The notes under the pieces are model-generated. The model saw nothing but the letters and a program-made list of their open reading frames with translations, made no database searches and was not told where the DNA came from. This document shows positions 8,958 to 17,651 of a stretch of 64,000 nt of DNA, in pieces (position 1 is the stretch's first letter; each line of letters begins with the position of its first letter). A program made the position numbers and the translations under genes. Source of the DNA: Clostridium fallax (GTDB lineage Bacteria; Bacillota; Clostridia; Clostridiales; Clostridiaceae); contig NZ_FQVM01000007.1 of the NCBI RefSeq assembly GCF_900129365.1, positions 1 to 64,000 of the forward strand. The letters are read 5' to 3'.

Positions 8958-9992
8958 CTATTTTGCTATTCCTGTAACATCTGTAACCTTTATTTCCTTG
9001 TTATTTATTTTCTCTCTTATATTTTCAATTTTCTCTAAATCTTTAGGATTTATTTTATCCTTAGTATATTTCATTTCACTTATTTGAGCTCCTCCATCTT
9101 TCATAGACATATAAAGAATTTTATTTCCCTCTAAAGTTTCTTCCTTTAACTTTTCTGCTATTTTATAAAATGAATTATCAACTCTCTTCATTACACTTGT
9201 TAATACAAATCCTTCTGCAATATAATCTTGATCTGAATCTACCCCTACTGCAAATACACCTTTATCTTTACAAGCTGCAATTACGCCTTCTCCAGTACCA
9301 CCTGCTGCATGAAAGATAATATCTGCTCCTTTATCAATTTGAGCTAATGTTAGTTCCTTTCCCTTTGATGGGTCTGCAAAACTATTTGCATATCCTTTTA
9401 AAATTTTAATATTAGGATTTACATATTTCGCTCCTTCTTCATAACCTTTATAAAATTTCTCAATACCAGGTGATTCAATTCCTCCAACGAAACCAATAAT
9501 ATTTTCTTTATTCATCCCTTTAATATTTGTGTCATTAGTAACTAAAGCAGATAATGCTCCTGCTAAAAATGCTGCTTCATGTTCTCCAAAAACTATAGAA
9601 ACTATGTTATCCCCTTCTACAATTTGATTTAAAACAACAAATTTAGTATTAGGATAATCTGGTGCTATTTTTTTTACTATATCAGCATGTCCATATTCTA
9701 AAGTAGCAACAACATTATAGCCAGTTTTAGCCAGTTCTCTTAAATACTTTTCTCCTTCTGCAATATCTTTAGGTTCAACTATTTTATAATCTACTCCAAG
9801 TTCATCCTTAGCCCTCTTTAACCCTTCTTGTCCTGAATCATTAAAAGATCTATCACCAAGTCCTCCTGAACTAGTAATCATTGCTACTTTATATTTACTA
9901 GAACTATTGGAAGTGCTACTGGAACTACATCCAGAAATCCCAAGCAACAAAAAAAGAACACTGATACTAATAGCAATTAATTTTTTAGTCAT
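8958..9992 (-). CDS. BMP-family nucleoside-binding lipoprotein
   Basis: This 344-residue substrate-binding lipoprotein of the BMP (Med/PnrA) family delivers nucleosides to the importer. A signal peptide of about 21 residues ends in the lipobox GISGC, followed by a serine-rich linker. The mature part starts with KVAMITSSGGLGDRSFND, the BMP family start whose conserved Asp and Phe contact substrate. It is the first gene of the operon. The 326-base gap upstream, up to the GntR gene, should hold the promoter. Confidence 0.93.
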   Translation of the reverse strand: MTKKLIAISISVLFLLLGISGCSSSSTSNSSSKYKVAMITSSGGLGDRSFNDSGQEGLKRAKDELGVDYKIVEPKDIAEGEKYLRELAKTGYNVVATLEYGHADIVKKIAPDYPNTKFVVLNQIVEGDNIVSIVFGEHEAAFLAGALSALVTNDTNIKGMNKENIIGFVGGIESPGIEKFYKGYEEGAKYVNPNIKILKGYANSFADPSKGKELTLAQIDKGADIIFHAAGGTGEGVIAACKDKGVFAVGVDSDQDYIAEGFVLTSVMKRVDNSFYKIAEKLKEETLEGNKILYMSMKDGGAQISEMKYTKDKINPKDLEKIENIREKINNKEIKVTDVTGIAK

Positions 9993-10318
9993 TATAAAAC
10001 CCCCTATATAAAATTTATAATATTATTATTTATAAATTTCTATATTTGAAAAGTTAAACCAAATATTGTCTATTAGTTATAAAATGTTCTATACTAATTC
10101 TTTAAATAATTTATTAATATTTAAAGAAAATTTTATTTTATTTTTCAATAAATATATTAAAAGACTATATTTTCTTTTAATTTTATGTTATTATATAATT
10201 TGGTTCATAGATCATTTTTAAAGTTGTTTTGTGGTGATTCAAACTCTATTTTTGATTTTATGGACCTCTTTTTTTAACTAATAGATAGTATTTACATTGT
10301 AACTAATCAAATATATAT
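9993..10318. promoter_or_regulatory. Intergenic control region of the nucleoside operon
   Basis: This 326-base AT-rich gap lies between the regulator gene and the operon it probably controls. An 11-base motif, TCTATTAGTTA at 10069-10079, recurs inverted as TAACTAATAGA at 10275-10285, with a partial third copy near 10300-10307. Such repeats are candidate GntR operators. I looked for a purine riboswitch core and did not find one. The promoter itself cannot be placed with confidence. Confidence 0.4.
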
Positions 10319-11047
10319 TTATCTGTATTGTTCTAAATAAAATTTGCAAATATTTGTTGCATAGGCACTTTCAAAGTACTCTAAAACAAATTCTTCACCA
10401 TCCTTCTTACCATATACTTCTCCAGTAAAATATAATAGCGGTTGATTATCTTCAATATTTAAATTTTTTGATATATATCCATGACTTAATACTGCTTCTA
10501 TTGTTCTATTAGCTTTAATTATTGTTATATTAAACTCCGTTTCTAATATTTTATAGAGAGAATTTTGAGATAAATCATATTCTTCAACACCTTTAATATT
10601 TTCATACTTCATATAGGAAGTTGTAATATTAATTGGTTCTCCATCCCCTAAAAATACTCTTACAATTTTTAATACTTTCTCTCCTTCATGTATTTCTAAA
10701 TGATTTGCTATCTTTTTATTTGCTGTTATAATTTTCTTTTCTAATTGTTTTATCGTTGCCTTTCTGCCTATTTTTGTAATATCTTCTGTACAACTTGTAA
10801 GTTTTACCAGTCCCTGTTTAATATTACTTTTTTTCACATAAGTTCCTTTGCCTTGTATCTTGTATAAATATCCCTTGGAAACTAGCTCTTCTATAGCTTT
10901 TCTAACTGTTATTCTACTTACCTTATACATTTCTATAAGTTCTCGTTCAGCAGGTATATTTTTTCCAGGCACAAGCTCTTCATTTTCAATTTGCCTTATT
11001 ATATCCTCCATTATTGTGTAATATTTAGGATATTTTGTATCAATCAT
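10319..11047 (-). CDS. GntR-family transcriptional regulator with UTRA domain
   Basis: This 242-residue regulator has an N-terminal winged helix of GntR type (ELVPGKNIPAERELIEMY, then VSRITVRKAIEEL). A C-terminal UTRA ligand-binding domain ends in YTGEVYG-like and FEYFESAY-like segments (HutC subfamily). A GGAGG lies upstream of the ATG at 11047. Its position just upstream of the nucleoside operon on the same strand suggests it senses the transported nucleoside or a phosphorylated product. A near-palindrome at 11087-11098 (TTGTCATGACTA) could be its own operator. Confidence 0.9.
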   Translation of the reverse strand: MIDTKYPKYYTIMEDIIRQIENEELVPGKNIPAERELIEMYKVSRITVRKAIEELVSKGYLYKIQGKGTYVKKSNIKQGLVKLTSCTEDITKIGRKATIKQLEKKIITANKKIANHLEIHEGEKVLKIVRVFLGDGEPINITTSYMKYENIKGVEEYDLSQNSLYKILETEFNITIIKANRTIEAVLSHGYISKNLNIEDNQPLLYFTGEVYGKKDGEEFVLEYFESAYATNICKFYLEQYR

Positions 11048-11304
11048 AGCTATCCCTCCTAAATGATATTACATCATATTATTATGTTGTCATGACTAGT
11101 TGATAATTTTATTGTATCTAAATTTTCACAAAATATCAACAACTTTATGAAAATGTTTACTTGAAATTTGTTAATAATCTGTGAATTAAAAATTTATCCT
11201 TTACTTTTATAATTACTGTATGAATTATTTTAATTTTTAAAAATAAATTTATATATTTTATAATATATTGATATTAATTACATAATTGAAGATATAGGGG
11301 TATC

Positions 11305-11640
11305 ACCAATATAGAACTTCTTTAGCCTTATCTTCCCACCTAGCAGTAGACTTAAATATAGTCTTATTTGATCATAATTTACCATGTAACTAAAGACTTT
11401 TATATTAAAATTCTTACTTGTATTTACCAATATATCAGCAACACCATTATATTAAGGAATTTCTATAACTAATTCTCCTTGCTTTTATTGACTTTCTTTT
11501 GAACCTAGATATTCTAATCACTTCCATCTACTTTTGTTAGTTTCTTTCCAACTTCATGTAACTTTAACTTATCTCAAGTCCAAGTTTCATCAGAATAAAG
11601 TATGTTAGCTTCATCAAACATCTTTTTGTTATACCATAGA
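11305..11640 (-). pseudogene. Decayed transposase fragment, IS66-like
   Basis: Read on the minus strand, the segment gives EANILYSDET followed by KLHEVGKKLTK, interrupted by several stop codons and shifts. This resembles the IS66 transposase region around the conserved HADET and the PGRK that follows. A further piece, LLGGKIRLKKFY near 11310-11345, could correspond to the CWAHVRRKFY block. No intact frame or terminal repeats were found. The assignment rests on short similarity by eye and could be wrong. Confidence 0.35.
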
Positions 11641-11655
11641 TAAAGTAATTTAATT

Positions 11656-11781
11656 ATGGAATTAGAATGTAAAGGTAGAATTACATCTTATAGAAATATT
11701 ACAATTTTTAGGGGGAAACCTCTTGAGGTAAAAGAATTTTTAAAAGAAAACAAAATAGAAAAAGGCATTGTATTATCATAA
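11656..11781 (+). CDS. Weak small ORF, 41 residues, unknown
   Basis: The frame opens MELECKGRITSYRN and ends KIEKGIVLS before TAA. Nothing resembling a ribosome binding site precedes the ATG, and the ORF lies beside the transposase remnant. It may be a chance frame or another fragment of the decayed element. I do not recognise it. Confidence 0.2.
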   Translation: MELECKGRITSYRNITIFRGKPLEVKEFLKENKIEKGIVLS

Positions 11782-11928
11782 TTTATTAATAGTCTATATA
11801 GGATTACAATATTATAATTATTGGTTCATAATATTCGTATATTTAGCATTATAGGTGGCCAATACCACCAATAATTTTTATTTGGCTATATTCCAGCACT
11901 ATATTAAAACATAGCTTAAACAAAAGAT

Positions 11929-11959
11929 AAACACTAGGTATTATCTATACCTAGTGTTT
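11929..11959. terminator. Hairpin, possible terminator
   Basis: There is a 13-bp inverted repeat with ACACTAGGTAT in its arm (11929-11941 with 11947-11959). A TTTTAAATATTT tract follows on the plus strand. It lies 210 bases beyond the hydrogenase stop, so it may terminate that minus-strand transcript, or a lost plus-strand gene. Confidence 0.5.
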
Positions 11960-12171
11960 TAAATATTTAATAATTTAAATTACTTTATTTATGATTTTCT
12001 TTTCATAAAAATTCATCTACTATTCTTTTTTATTTTTGCTTTAAGAATATTCAGTAAATTATAAATGTACTTGAAAATCTATTTTATCCCTTATAAACTT
12101 ATATATAATATTTCTATCGATATTTAAAATATTATAATTATTTATAAAAGATTTATTTACTAAACTAATTA

Positions 12172-14229
12172 TTAATAATTTTCAGCTCTAACTTCAAAAA
12201 ATCCTTTAGCATAATTACATACAGGACAAACATCTGGAGCTTTTTTACCAATAACAAGGTATCCACAATTTAAACATTCCCACATAGTTTCTTCTGATTT
12301 TTCAAATACTTTTTGCATTTCTATATTATTTAAAAGTTTTCTATATCTATCTTCATGAGATTTTTCTATTTTAGCGACTTGTATAAATTTTTCTGATAAA
12401 TCGAAGAAACCTTCTTCCTCTGCCTCTTTTGCAAATCTAGCATACATATCTGACCATTCATAGTGCTCTCCTTCTGCTGCATGTAATAAGTTCTCCTTAT
12501 TATCTCCTAAGTACCCTAATTCTTTAAACCACAACTTAGAATGTTCTCTTTCATTTCCAGCTGTTTTTAAAAATAATTGATAGATTTGTTCATATCCTTC
12601 ATTTTTAGCTACATCAGCAAAGAATGTATATTTATTTCTGGCTATTGATTCTCCAGCTAATGCATCCATTAAGTTCTTTTCTGTTTTTGTTCCTTTATAT
12701 TTGTTAGCATTCTCACTAATTGATGATTTTTCTTCAACCTTTACAAATACTGAAGCTGGACTTTTACAAATTGGACATATAAATCCTTCTGGTAACTCTC
12801 CCTCGTGTATGTAACCACAAACTGTACAACGGTATTTAACTAATTCACTCATTTCTTCTCCTCCTAAATCTTTACTTCTATCCAAATAAATTGTATGTAA
12901 CATTTCCTCTGCTAAATTACTTAAAGGCTTTCCATAAAAATCTTCATACAATTTTTTGATTTCATAATTTTCATAACTTACTCTAACCTTCATACTTGAG
13001 TCTCTTTTATATAACCCATTTATGCGTTTTTCCCTAAGCTTGTCACCTTTAAATTCAATATCCTTTGGTTGTCCACCACCACCAATACATCCTCCTGGAC
13101 AAGTCATAACCTCAATAAAATGATATTGTTTATTTTCATTTTTCATCTTTGAAATAAATTTTGAAGCATTTTTAGTTCCATAAATAACGGCTATGTTAAT
13201 CTCTAAGTCATTAATCTTAAAGCTAGCTTCACGAACTCCCTCCATTCCTCTAACAGTTTCTAAATCATAAAATAACTTTGGTGGATCCTCTTTAGTTATG
13301 TATTTATATGCAGTTCGAAGAGCAGCTTCCATAACACCTCCAGTATTTGCAAAAATAACACCAGCACCTGAGGCTTCTCCCATTAATTTATCAAAACTAC
13401 TATCTTCTAAAGAATTAAAATCTATTCCTTTTTCCTTAGCCCAAATAGCTAATTCCCTAGTCGTTATAACATAATCCATATCTCTCATATTATCTATACC
13501 ATAATATTTTCCAGATGCATTCATCTCTTCTCTTTTAATTTCAAATTTTTTAGCTGTACATGGAGTTAATGCTACATTTACAATTTTAGATGGATCAATC
13601 CTCATCTTTTTTGCAAAATAAGTCTTTATTGTAGGACCTTGCATACCAATGGGACTCTTTGAAGTTGAAATATGCTCTAATATTTCAGGATGAAATGTTT
13701 CTGCATACTTTATCCAGGCAGGACAACAACTAGTAAATTGAGGTAATGGTTTATTCTTGTTTACTATACGATCTACTAATTCACTTGCTTCTTCCACTAT
13801 TGTTAAATCTGCTGCAAAATTGGTATCAAGTACATAATTAACGCCTAATTTACGAAGTAAAGTAATCATTTTTCCCTCAACAAAACTACCATCTTCCATA
13901 TTAAATTCTTCACCTAAAGATATCCTAACAGCTGGGGAAGTAGAAACTATAACTATCTTATCCTTATCAGTTATTGCCTTCTGAACCTTTCTATAGTCAA
14001 AAATCTCTGTAATACTGGATGTAGGACAAACATTTGCACATTGACCACAATTAATACAAACAGCAACATCATCAGTCTTTTCTAATGAATAATGTCCATT
14101 TACTCCTATATAGTCTGTACATATATTTTTGCAACTACTACACTTTATACATTTATCTTCATCTCTACAAATTGACGGGTTATCCTTTTCAATAGCTACA
14201 CGAATATCTGTAGATAAATGCTTGCTCAT
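12172..14229 (-). CDS. [FeFe]-hydrogenase fused to rubredoxin-rubrerythrin-rubredoxin
   Basis: This 685-residue cytoplasmic fusion has a two-cluster ferredoxin domain with Cys27/30/33/37 and Cys58/61/64/68. The hydrogenase H-domain follows: TSCCPAW (Cys168 for proton transfer, Cys169 ligand), TPCTAKK (Cys224) and MTCPGGCIGGGGQP (Cys377, Cys381). After residue 460 come a rubredoxin (Cys468/471/485/488), a four-helix rubrerythrin with diiron ligands in AGES, NEREH, AEGEH and EKSH, and a second rubredoxin (Cys652/655/668/671). I infer that electrons from hydrogen pass to the diiron site to reduce peroxide or oxygen. Thr replaces the usual Met before PC in motif two, and Thr replaces Ala in motif three. 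AGGAGG precedes the start. Remnants of insertion elements flank it. Confidence 0.93.
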   Translation of the reverse strand: MSKHLSTDIRVAIEKDNPSICRDEDKCIKCSSCKNICTDYIGVNGHYSLEKTDDVAVCINCGQCANVCPTSSITEIFDYRKVQKAITDKDKIVIVSTSPAVRISLGEEFNMEDGSFVEGKMITLLRKLGVNYVLDTNFAADLTIVEEASELVDRIVNKNKPLPQFTSCCPAWIKYAETFHPEILEHISTSKSPIGMQGPTIKTYFAKKMRIDPSKIVNVALTPCTAKKFEIKREEMNASGKYYGIDNMRDMDYVITTRELAIWAKEKGIDFNSLEDSSFDKLMGEASGAGVIFANTGGVMEAALRTAYKYITKEDPPKLFYDLETVRGMEGVREASFKINDLEINIAVIYGTKNASKFISKMKNENKQYHFIEVMTCPGGCIGGGGQPKDIEFKGDKLREKRINGLYKRDSSMKVRVSYENYEIKKLYEDFYGKPLSNLAEEMLHTIYLDRSKDLGGEEMSELVKYRCTVCGYIHEGELPEGFICPICKSPASVFVKVEEKSSISENANKYKGTKTEKNLMDALAGESIARNKYTFFADVAKNEGYEQIYQLFLKTAGNEREHSKLWFKELGYLGDNKENLLHAAEGEHYEWSDMYARFAKEAEEEGFFDLSEKFIQVAKIEKSHEDRYRKLLNNIEMQKVFEKSEETMWECLNCGYLVIGKKAPDVCPVCNYAKGFFEVRAENY

Positions 14230-15058
14230 TGATCTTCCTCCTAATATTTAAATTTAAACTCTATTTAGATAGTATTGATTTACAATTAAATTTAAGTTAG
14301 GTATAAAAAATATCTCAAAATTAATTTTCAAATAAATATATCTTAGATTTTATTTATAACTTATAGTTGATAATACTCCCTGAACCATATTTTTTCAATT
14401 TATATAATTAATTACTATTATCTATTTTATATATATTTATTAAAATTTTTCTAAAAATCTAACAACACTCTTAACATTTTTCTAATATATAGTATTTTTA
14501 GATAAAATCTTTCTTATTTCGTAAATAATTTATTAAAAACTATCTAAAAGATATATTGTGTAAAAAATGAGCAAAAATATAAATTATTATAGTAATCTTA
14601 TTTATGTAAGAAATAAACTTAGTAAATCTAAGAGCTAATATGGCATTTCAAAAGCAACACTTAGTGGCTAGATAAAATATATTAAGACATAATGATATAT
14701 GAGAATGAAGTCATTACATTAAAAGAAGTTAAGACTTTAAAAAAAGAAATGGAAAGAATAAAATAGAAAAATTATGGATATATTTGCAACAAAAAATTAG
14801 ATTAAATAACAGAATTTATATATAGTAATAAAAGCAACAATGATTTTCTGCTCTCCAACACTTAATAAATATATTTTTTCATTGATATCGTAATCATAAT
14901 TAATTTTTCTAGTAAGTAAAATTAAAATACCTTATAAAACTATGTTTATATAAAATTTATACTAAAGAGAAATTCAATATTTCTATAATAAATGTTATCC
15001 CTAAAAAGACTGTAAAATTTTTAAAACAATCTTCAAAAAACTTTTATTAGTTAAATTT
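14230..15058. other. Long gap upstream of the hydrogenase, with element remnant
   Basis: About 830 bases hold no intact gene. The part next to 14230 must carry the hydrogenase promoter, but I could not place -35 and -10 boxes or a clear PerR-type box. The middle part carries a decayed plus-strand transposase-like segment (14650-14815). The rest is AT-rich and featureless. Confidence 0.5.
14650..14815 (+). pseudogene. Decayed IS3-type orfA fragment
   Basis: In two neighbouring plus-strand frames the sequence reads KATLSG, stop, IKYIKT and then YENEVITLKEVKTLKKEMERIK, stop. This resembles the end of the helix-turn-helix OrfA of IS3-family elements (SKATLSxWIK, then LKKE-ERLK before ENEILKKA). 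It has frame breaks and stop codons, so it is not functional. The call is by eye on a short stretch. Confidence 0.35.
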
Positions 15059-15289
15059 TTAGGCTTTTCTATTTCTATTATTCTCAATATTTTTTATATT
15101 TTCATTAGAATAATCTAAAAAATTCATAATAGAAAAAATATTAAACCTATTATAAAAATTAAACGCACTATTTTCTTCATAATCTCTCCTAAAATAATGT
15201 TGAAAAACTCTATCTTTATTAGTATATAATATCGCTGCTAACACTATAACAATTATTAAGGACGTAGTTAATATAATAGTTAAAGCCAT
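15059..15289 (-). CDS. Small hypothetical protein with one membrane segment
   Basis: The 76-residue frame begins MALTIILTTSLIIVIVLAAILYT, a clear single transmembrane segment or uncleaved signal anchor. A polar tail with many Asn, Tyr and Arg follows. There is no good ribosome binding site before the ATG. The gene stands alone between the hydrogenase region and the terminator of the methyltransferase operon. It may be a real small membrane protein or a remnant. I recognise no family. Confidence 0.4.
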   Translation of the reverse strand: MALTIILTTSLIIVIVLAAILYTNKDRVFQHYFRRDYEENSAFNFYNRFNIFSIMNFLDYSNENIKNIENNRNRKA

Positions 15290-15431
15290 AAGCTTTTTAA
15301 TTTTATAAGTTTCCTTTTTTCTCTTGTTCTATTTATTATCACTATAAAAAAAACTGTACTGTTAATATCTTTGAAAGAATCTTAAAAAAGTTGCCAGCTA
15401 TATTATAATAATTCTCCACGCTAAATAAAAA

Positions 15432-15469
15432 ATGCCACCCTCTTAAGAAAAAGGTGGCAAATGGGTGGC
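15432..15469 (-). terminator. Terminator of the rlmD operon, with duplicated arm
   Basis: On the minus strand TGCCACCC pairs with GGGTGGCA, followed by TTTTTT. A second copy of TGCCACC lies inside the loop and can pair with the same right arm, so two alternative hairpins are possible. It lies about 40 bases beyond the methyltransferase stop. Confidence 0.8.
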
Positions 15470-15510
15470 AGACGGCAATCTTCCACCCTAATAAATCCTT
15501 ATAAATAGTT

Positions 15511-16866
15511 CTATGCCTTGATTAGCTTAACAACCGTCTCTACATGTGGTGTATTAGGGAACATATCTTTTAATAATGTCTTTTCCACTTTATATCCTGC
15601 TTCTTCTAATACTTTTAAGTCTACAACTAATGATTTAGGGTTACAGGATACATATATTATTTGTGGAGCATTGAATTTTATTACGTAATCTAATGCTTTT
15701 GGGTGTACTCCACTTCTTGGTGGATCTAGTATTATAATCTCTGGTTTATCTTTAACCCTTTTTATAACTTCTGCTACGTCTCCAGCTATGAAGTTACAGT
15801 TATTTAATCCATTAAGCTTAGCATTTTCCTTTGCAGCTTCTACTGCTTCTTCTATAAGCTCGATTCCAATAACTTTTTTTGCTTTTCCTGCTGCTATTTG
15901 GCCTATAGTACCAGTTCCGCAATATAAATCAAATACTGTTTTGTTATCAGCATCTCCCATAAAATCTCTAACTATACTATAAAGCTTTTCTGCTCCTAGT
16001 GAGTTTGTTTGGAAGAATGAAAATGGAGATATCTTAAACTTTAATCCTAAAAGCTCTTCTGGTATAAAATCTTCTCCATATAAAACATTTAATTTATCAC
16101 AGATTACTGCATCTGATAAAGAATCATTTTGTGTGTGAAGAATTCCCTTTAACTTTCCTTTATAGCTTTCATTTTTAAGTAATTCTACCCATTCTGTTAA
16201 ATCAAAATCTAATTGAGTAGTAGTTACTAAGTTAACCATTATTTCTTCAGTTTTTTTACTTTTTCTTATTATAAAATGTCTTAAGTAACCTTCTCTTTTC
16301 ATAACTCTATAATAAGGAAGATTTTTCTCTCTAAAATACTTTACTGTAAGATCTAAAATCTTTCTAAAGTCTTCATCAACTAAAGCACATTTATCAACAT
16401 TTATTATTCCAAAACTTCTACCTTTCATGTGCATTCCAAGGGTTAACTCTCCCCCTTTTTCTTCATCACCAAAGGTAAATTCCATCTTATTTCTATATTC
16501 CCACTGAATTGAGCTTGGTTCTATACCTAAAAACTCTCCGGTATTAGCTTTTCCTTCGTCAAATAATGCCTTAACTTCCTCACATTTAAATTGAAGCTGC
16601 TTTTCATAAGGTATTGTTTGTGAAGAACATCCACCGCAAACTCCAAAATGAGGGCATTTTTTGTCTATTTCATAAGATGCTCTTTCTCTTATTTCTAAGG
16701 GTTTCATTTCTGCCCAATCTTGTTTTTTCTTTGTTATTCTTCCAAAAACTTTTTGTCCCTTAAAAGTATTTTTAGCATAAACCTTAAAACCTTCATGAAA
16801 GCCTATTCCCATTGATGGAAACTCCATAGCTTCTATATTAAGTTCAAATTGATTTCCTTTTTTCAT
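15511..16866 (-). CDS. rlmD: 23S rRNA (uracil-5-)-methyltransferase, RumA/RlmD family
   Basis: This 451-residue SAM-dependent enzyme makes 5-methyluridine in RNA. An N-terminal TRAM RNA-binding domain is followed by a four-Cys iron-sulfur motif whose visible part is CPHFGVCGGCSSQ (about residues 92-104). The SAM-binding DLYCGTGTIGQ and the catalytic VSCNPKSL follow near the C terminus. Clostridia often carry more than one RlmCD/RlmD-like paralogue, so the exact uridine is uncertain. It is 10 bases downstream of the RDD gene in the same operon and is followed by a strong terminator. Confidence 0.9.
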   Translation of the reverse strand: MKKGNQFELNIEAMEFPSMGIGFHEGFKVYAKNTFKGQKVFGRITKKKQDWAEMKPLEIRERASYEIDKKCPHFGVCGGCSSQTIPYEKQLQFKCEEVKALFDEGKANTGEFLGIEPSSIQWEYRNKMEFTFGDEEKGGELTLGMHMKGRSFGIINVDKCALVDEDFRKILDLTVKYFREKNLPYYRVMKREGYLRHFIIRKSKKTEEIMVNLVTTTQLDFDLTEWVELLKNESYKGKLKGILHTQNDSLSDAVICDKLNVLYGEDFIPEELLGLKFKISPFSFFQTNSLGAEKLYSIVRDFMGDADNKTVFDLYCGTGTIGQIAAGKAKKVIGIELIEEAVEAAKENAKLNGLNNCNFIAGDVAEVIKRVKDKPEIIILDPPRSGVHPKALDYVIKFNAPQIIYVSCNPKSLVVDLKVLEEAGYKVEKTLLKDMFPNTPHVETVVKLIKA

Positions 16867-16876
16867 ATGTTATCTC

Positions 16877-17320
16877 CTACTTATTTAATTTTGTTATCTT
16901 TTCTCCTAAAGTTCCTCTCATCTTGCTACATCTGCCTATAACAGGATGAAGAATATTTATTATAACATAAATAAAGAAGAATACTGGTATTCTTTCTGCT
17001 ACATAAAGTCCAAATGGTTTTAATATTAAATCAAATACTAATAATAATATTAAAGATATTCCAAGGGCGATTATTTGATCTATTAATGAAGCTACTAGTC
17101 TTATTAAAAAGTTATCTTTCTTACTACACTTTGATTCTTCTTTTAAGTTATTTAGATCTTCTTTAAGATTACTATCTAAATTCTCAATTTTTTCTATTTC
17201 CTCTTTACTAGAATAATTATCTAATTCCGTTTCTATATTTTCTTCTTTTATTTCTTCGATTATTTCATCTTTTGCAATATTTATATCTTTTTCATTTTGA
17301 TTTTCATTTTCTAATGACAT
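16877..17320 (-). CDS. RDD-family membrane protein
   Basis: The 147-residue protein has a highly acidic, Lys/Glu-rich N-terminal half (about residues 1-65) that looks disordered. The compact C-terminal RDD domain has two hydrophobic segments, LIRLVASLIDQIIALGISL and VFFFIYVIINIL, and the typical end GTLGEKI. RDD proteins are integral membrane proteins of poorly known role, some linked to ion homeostasis. It is cotranscribed with the rRNA methyltransferase, with 10 bases between them. Confidence 0.8.
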   Translation of the reverse strand: MSLENENQNEKDINIAKDEIIEEIKEENIETELDNYSSKEEIEKIENLDSNLKEDLNNLKEESKCSKKDNFLIRLVASLIDQIIALGISLILLLVFDLILKPFGLYVAERIPVFFFIYVIINILHPVIGRCSKMRGTLGEKITKLNK

Positions 17321-17651
17321 TTACTTTTTCTCCTCTCTATATTTAAATAAGTAAATAAAGCATTAAAGTCACTAAATATCATTCTTTTAATATACTATAT
17401 TTCCTTTTATCTGTAAACCAATCACCATCCTACTTTGTAAATCATATATAATATTTTTAATGATTATAATTAATTTGTTTTTATAACTTAATAAAAAATA
17501 AATTAATATAAAAACTTAAATTTTATAAAATAAAAAATAACATCAATAAAATTTAAACATTATTAATAAAAATCTTTATTCTAGTTAACATATTTGCTAT
17601 ATACTTTATTTATATTTGTAACCATCTAAAATGAAGGGAGTTGATATAAAT
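17321..17651. other. Divergent intergenic region (RDD gene / ClC gene)
   Basis: A 330-base AT-rich gap between divergently read genes must contain two promoters. I see AT-rich boxes but none with a convincing -35/-10 pair. A GAAGGGAG ribosome site lies at 17633-17640 for the plus-strand gene. I see no hairpin or repeat of note. Confidence 0.5.

Larger units (their letters stand above)
11048..12171. other. Long non-coding gap with mobile-element remnant
   Basis: About 1.1 kb contains no intact gene of convincing quality. It holds the possible GntR operator near 11087, a decayed transposase-like segment (about 11305-11640, minus strand), one weak 41-codon ORF and a hairpin at 11929-11959. The rest is plain AT-rich sequence. 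Confidence 0.6.

Noticed and set aside
9993..10318. Purine riboswitch before the nucleoside operon
   Set aside because: The conserved core and paired loops of the purine riboswitch are not seen on the minus strand.
11560..11600. UGA in the IS66-like remnant as a selenocysteine codon
   Set aside because: The frame also has UAG stops and shifts, so decay explains the UGA.
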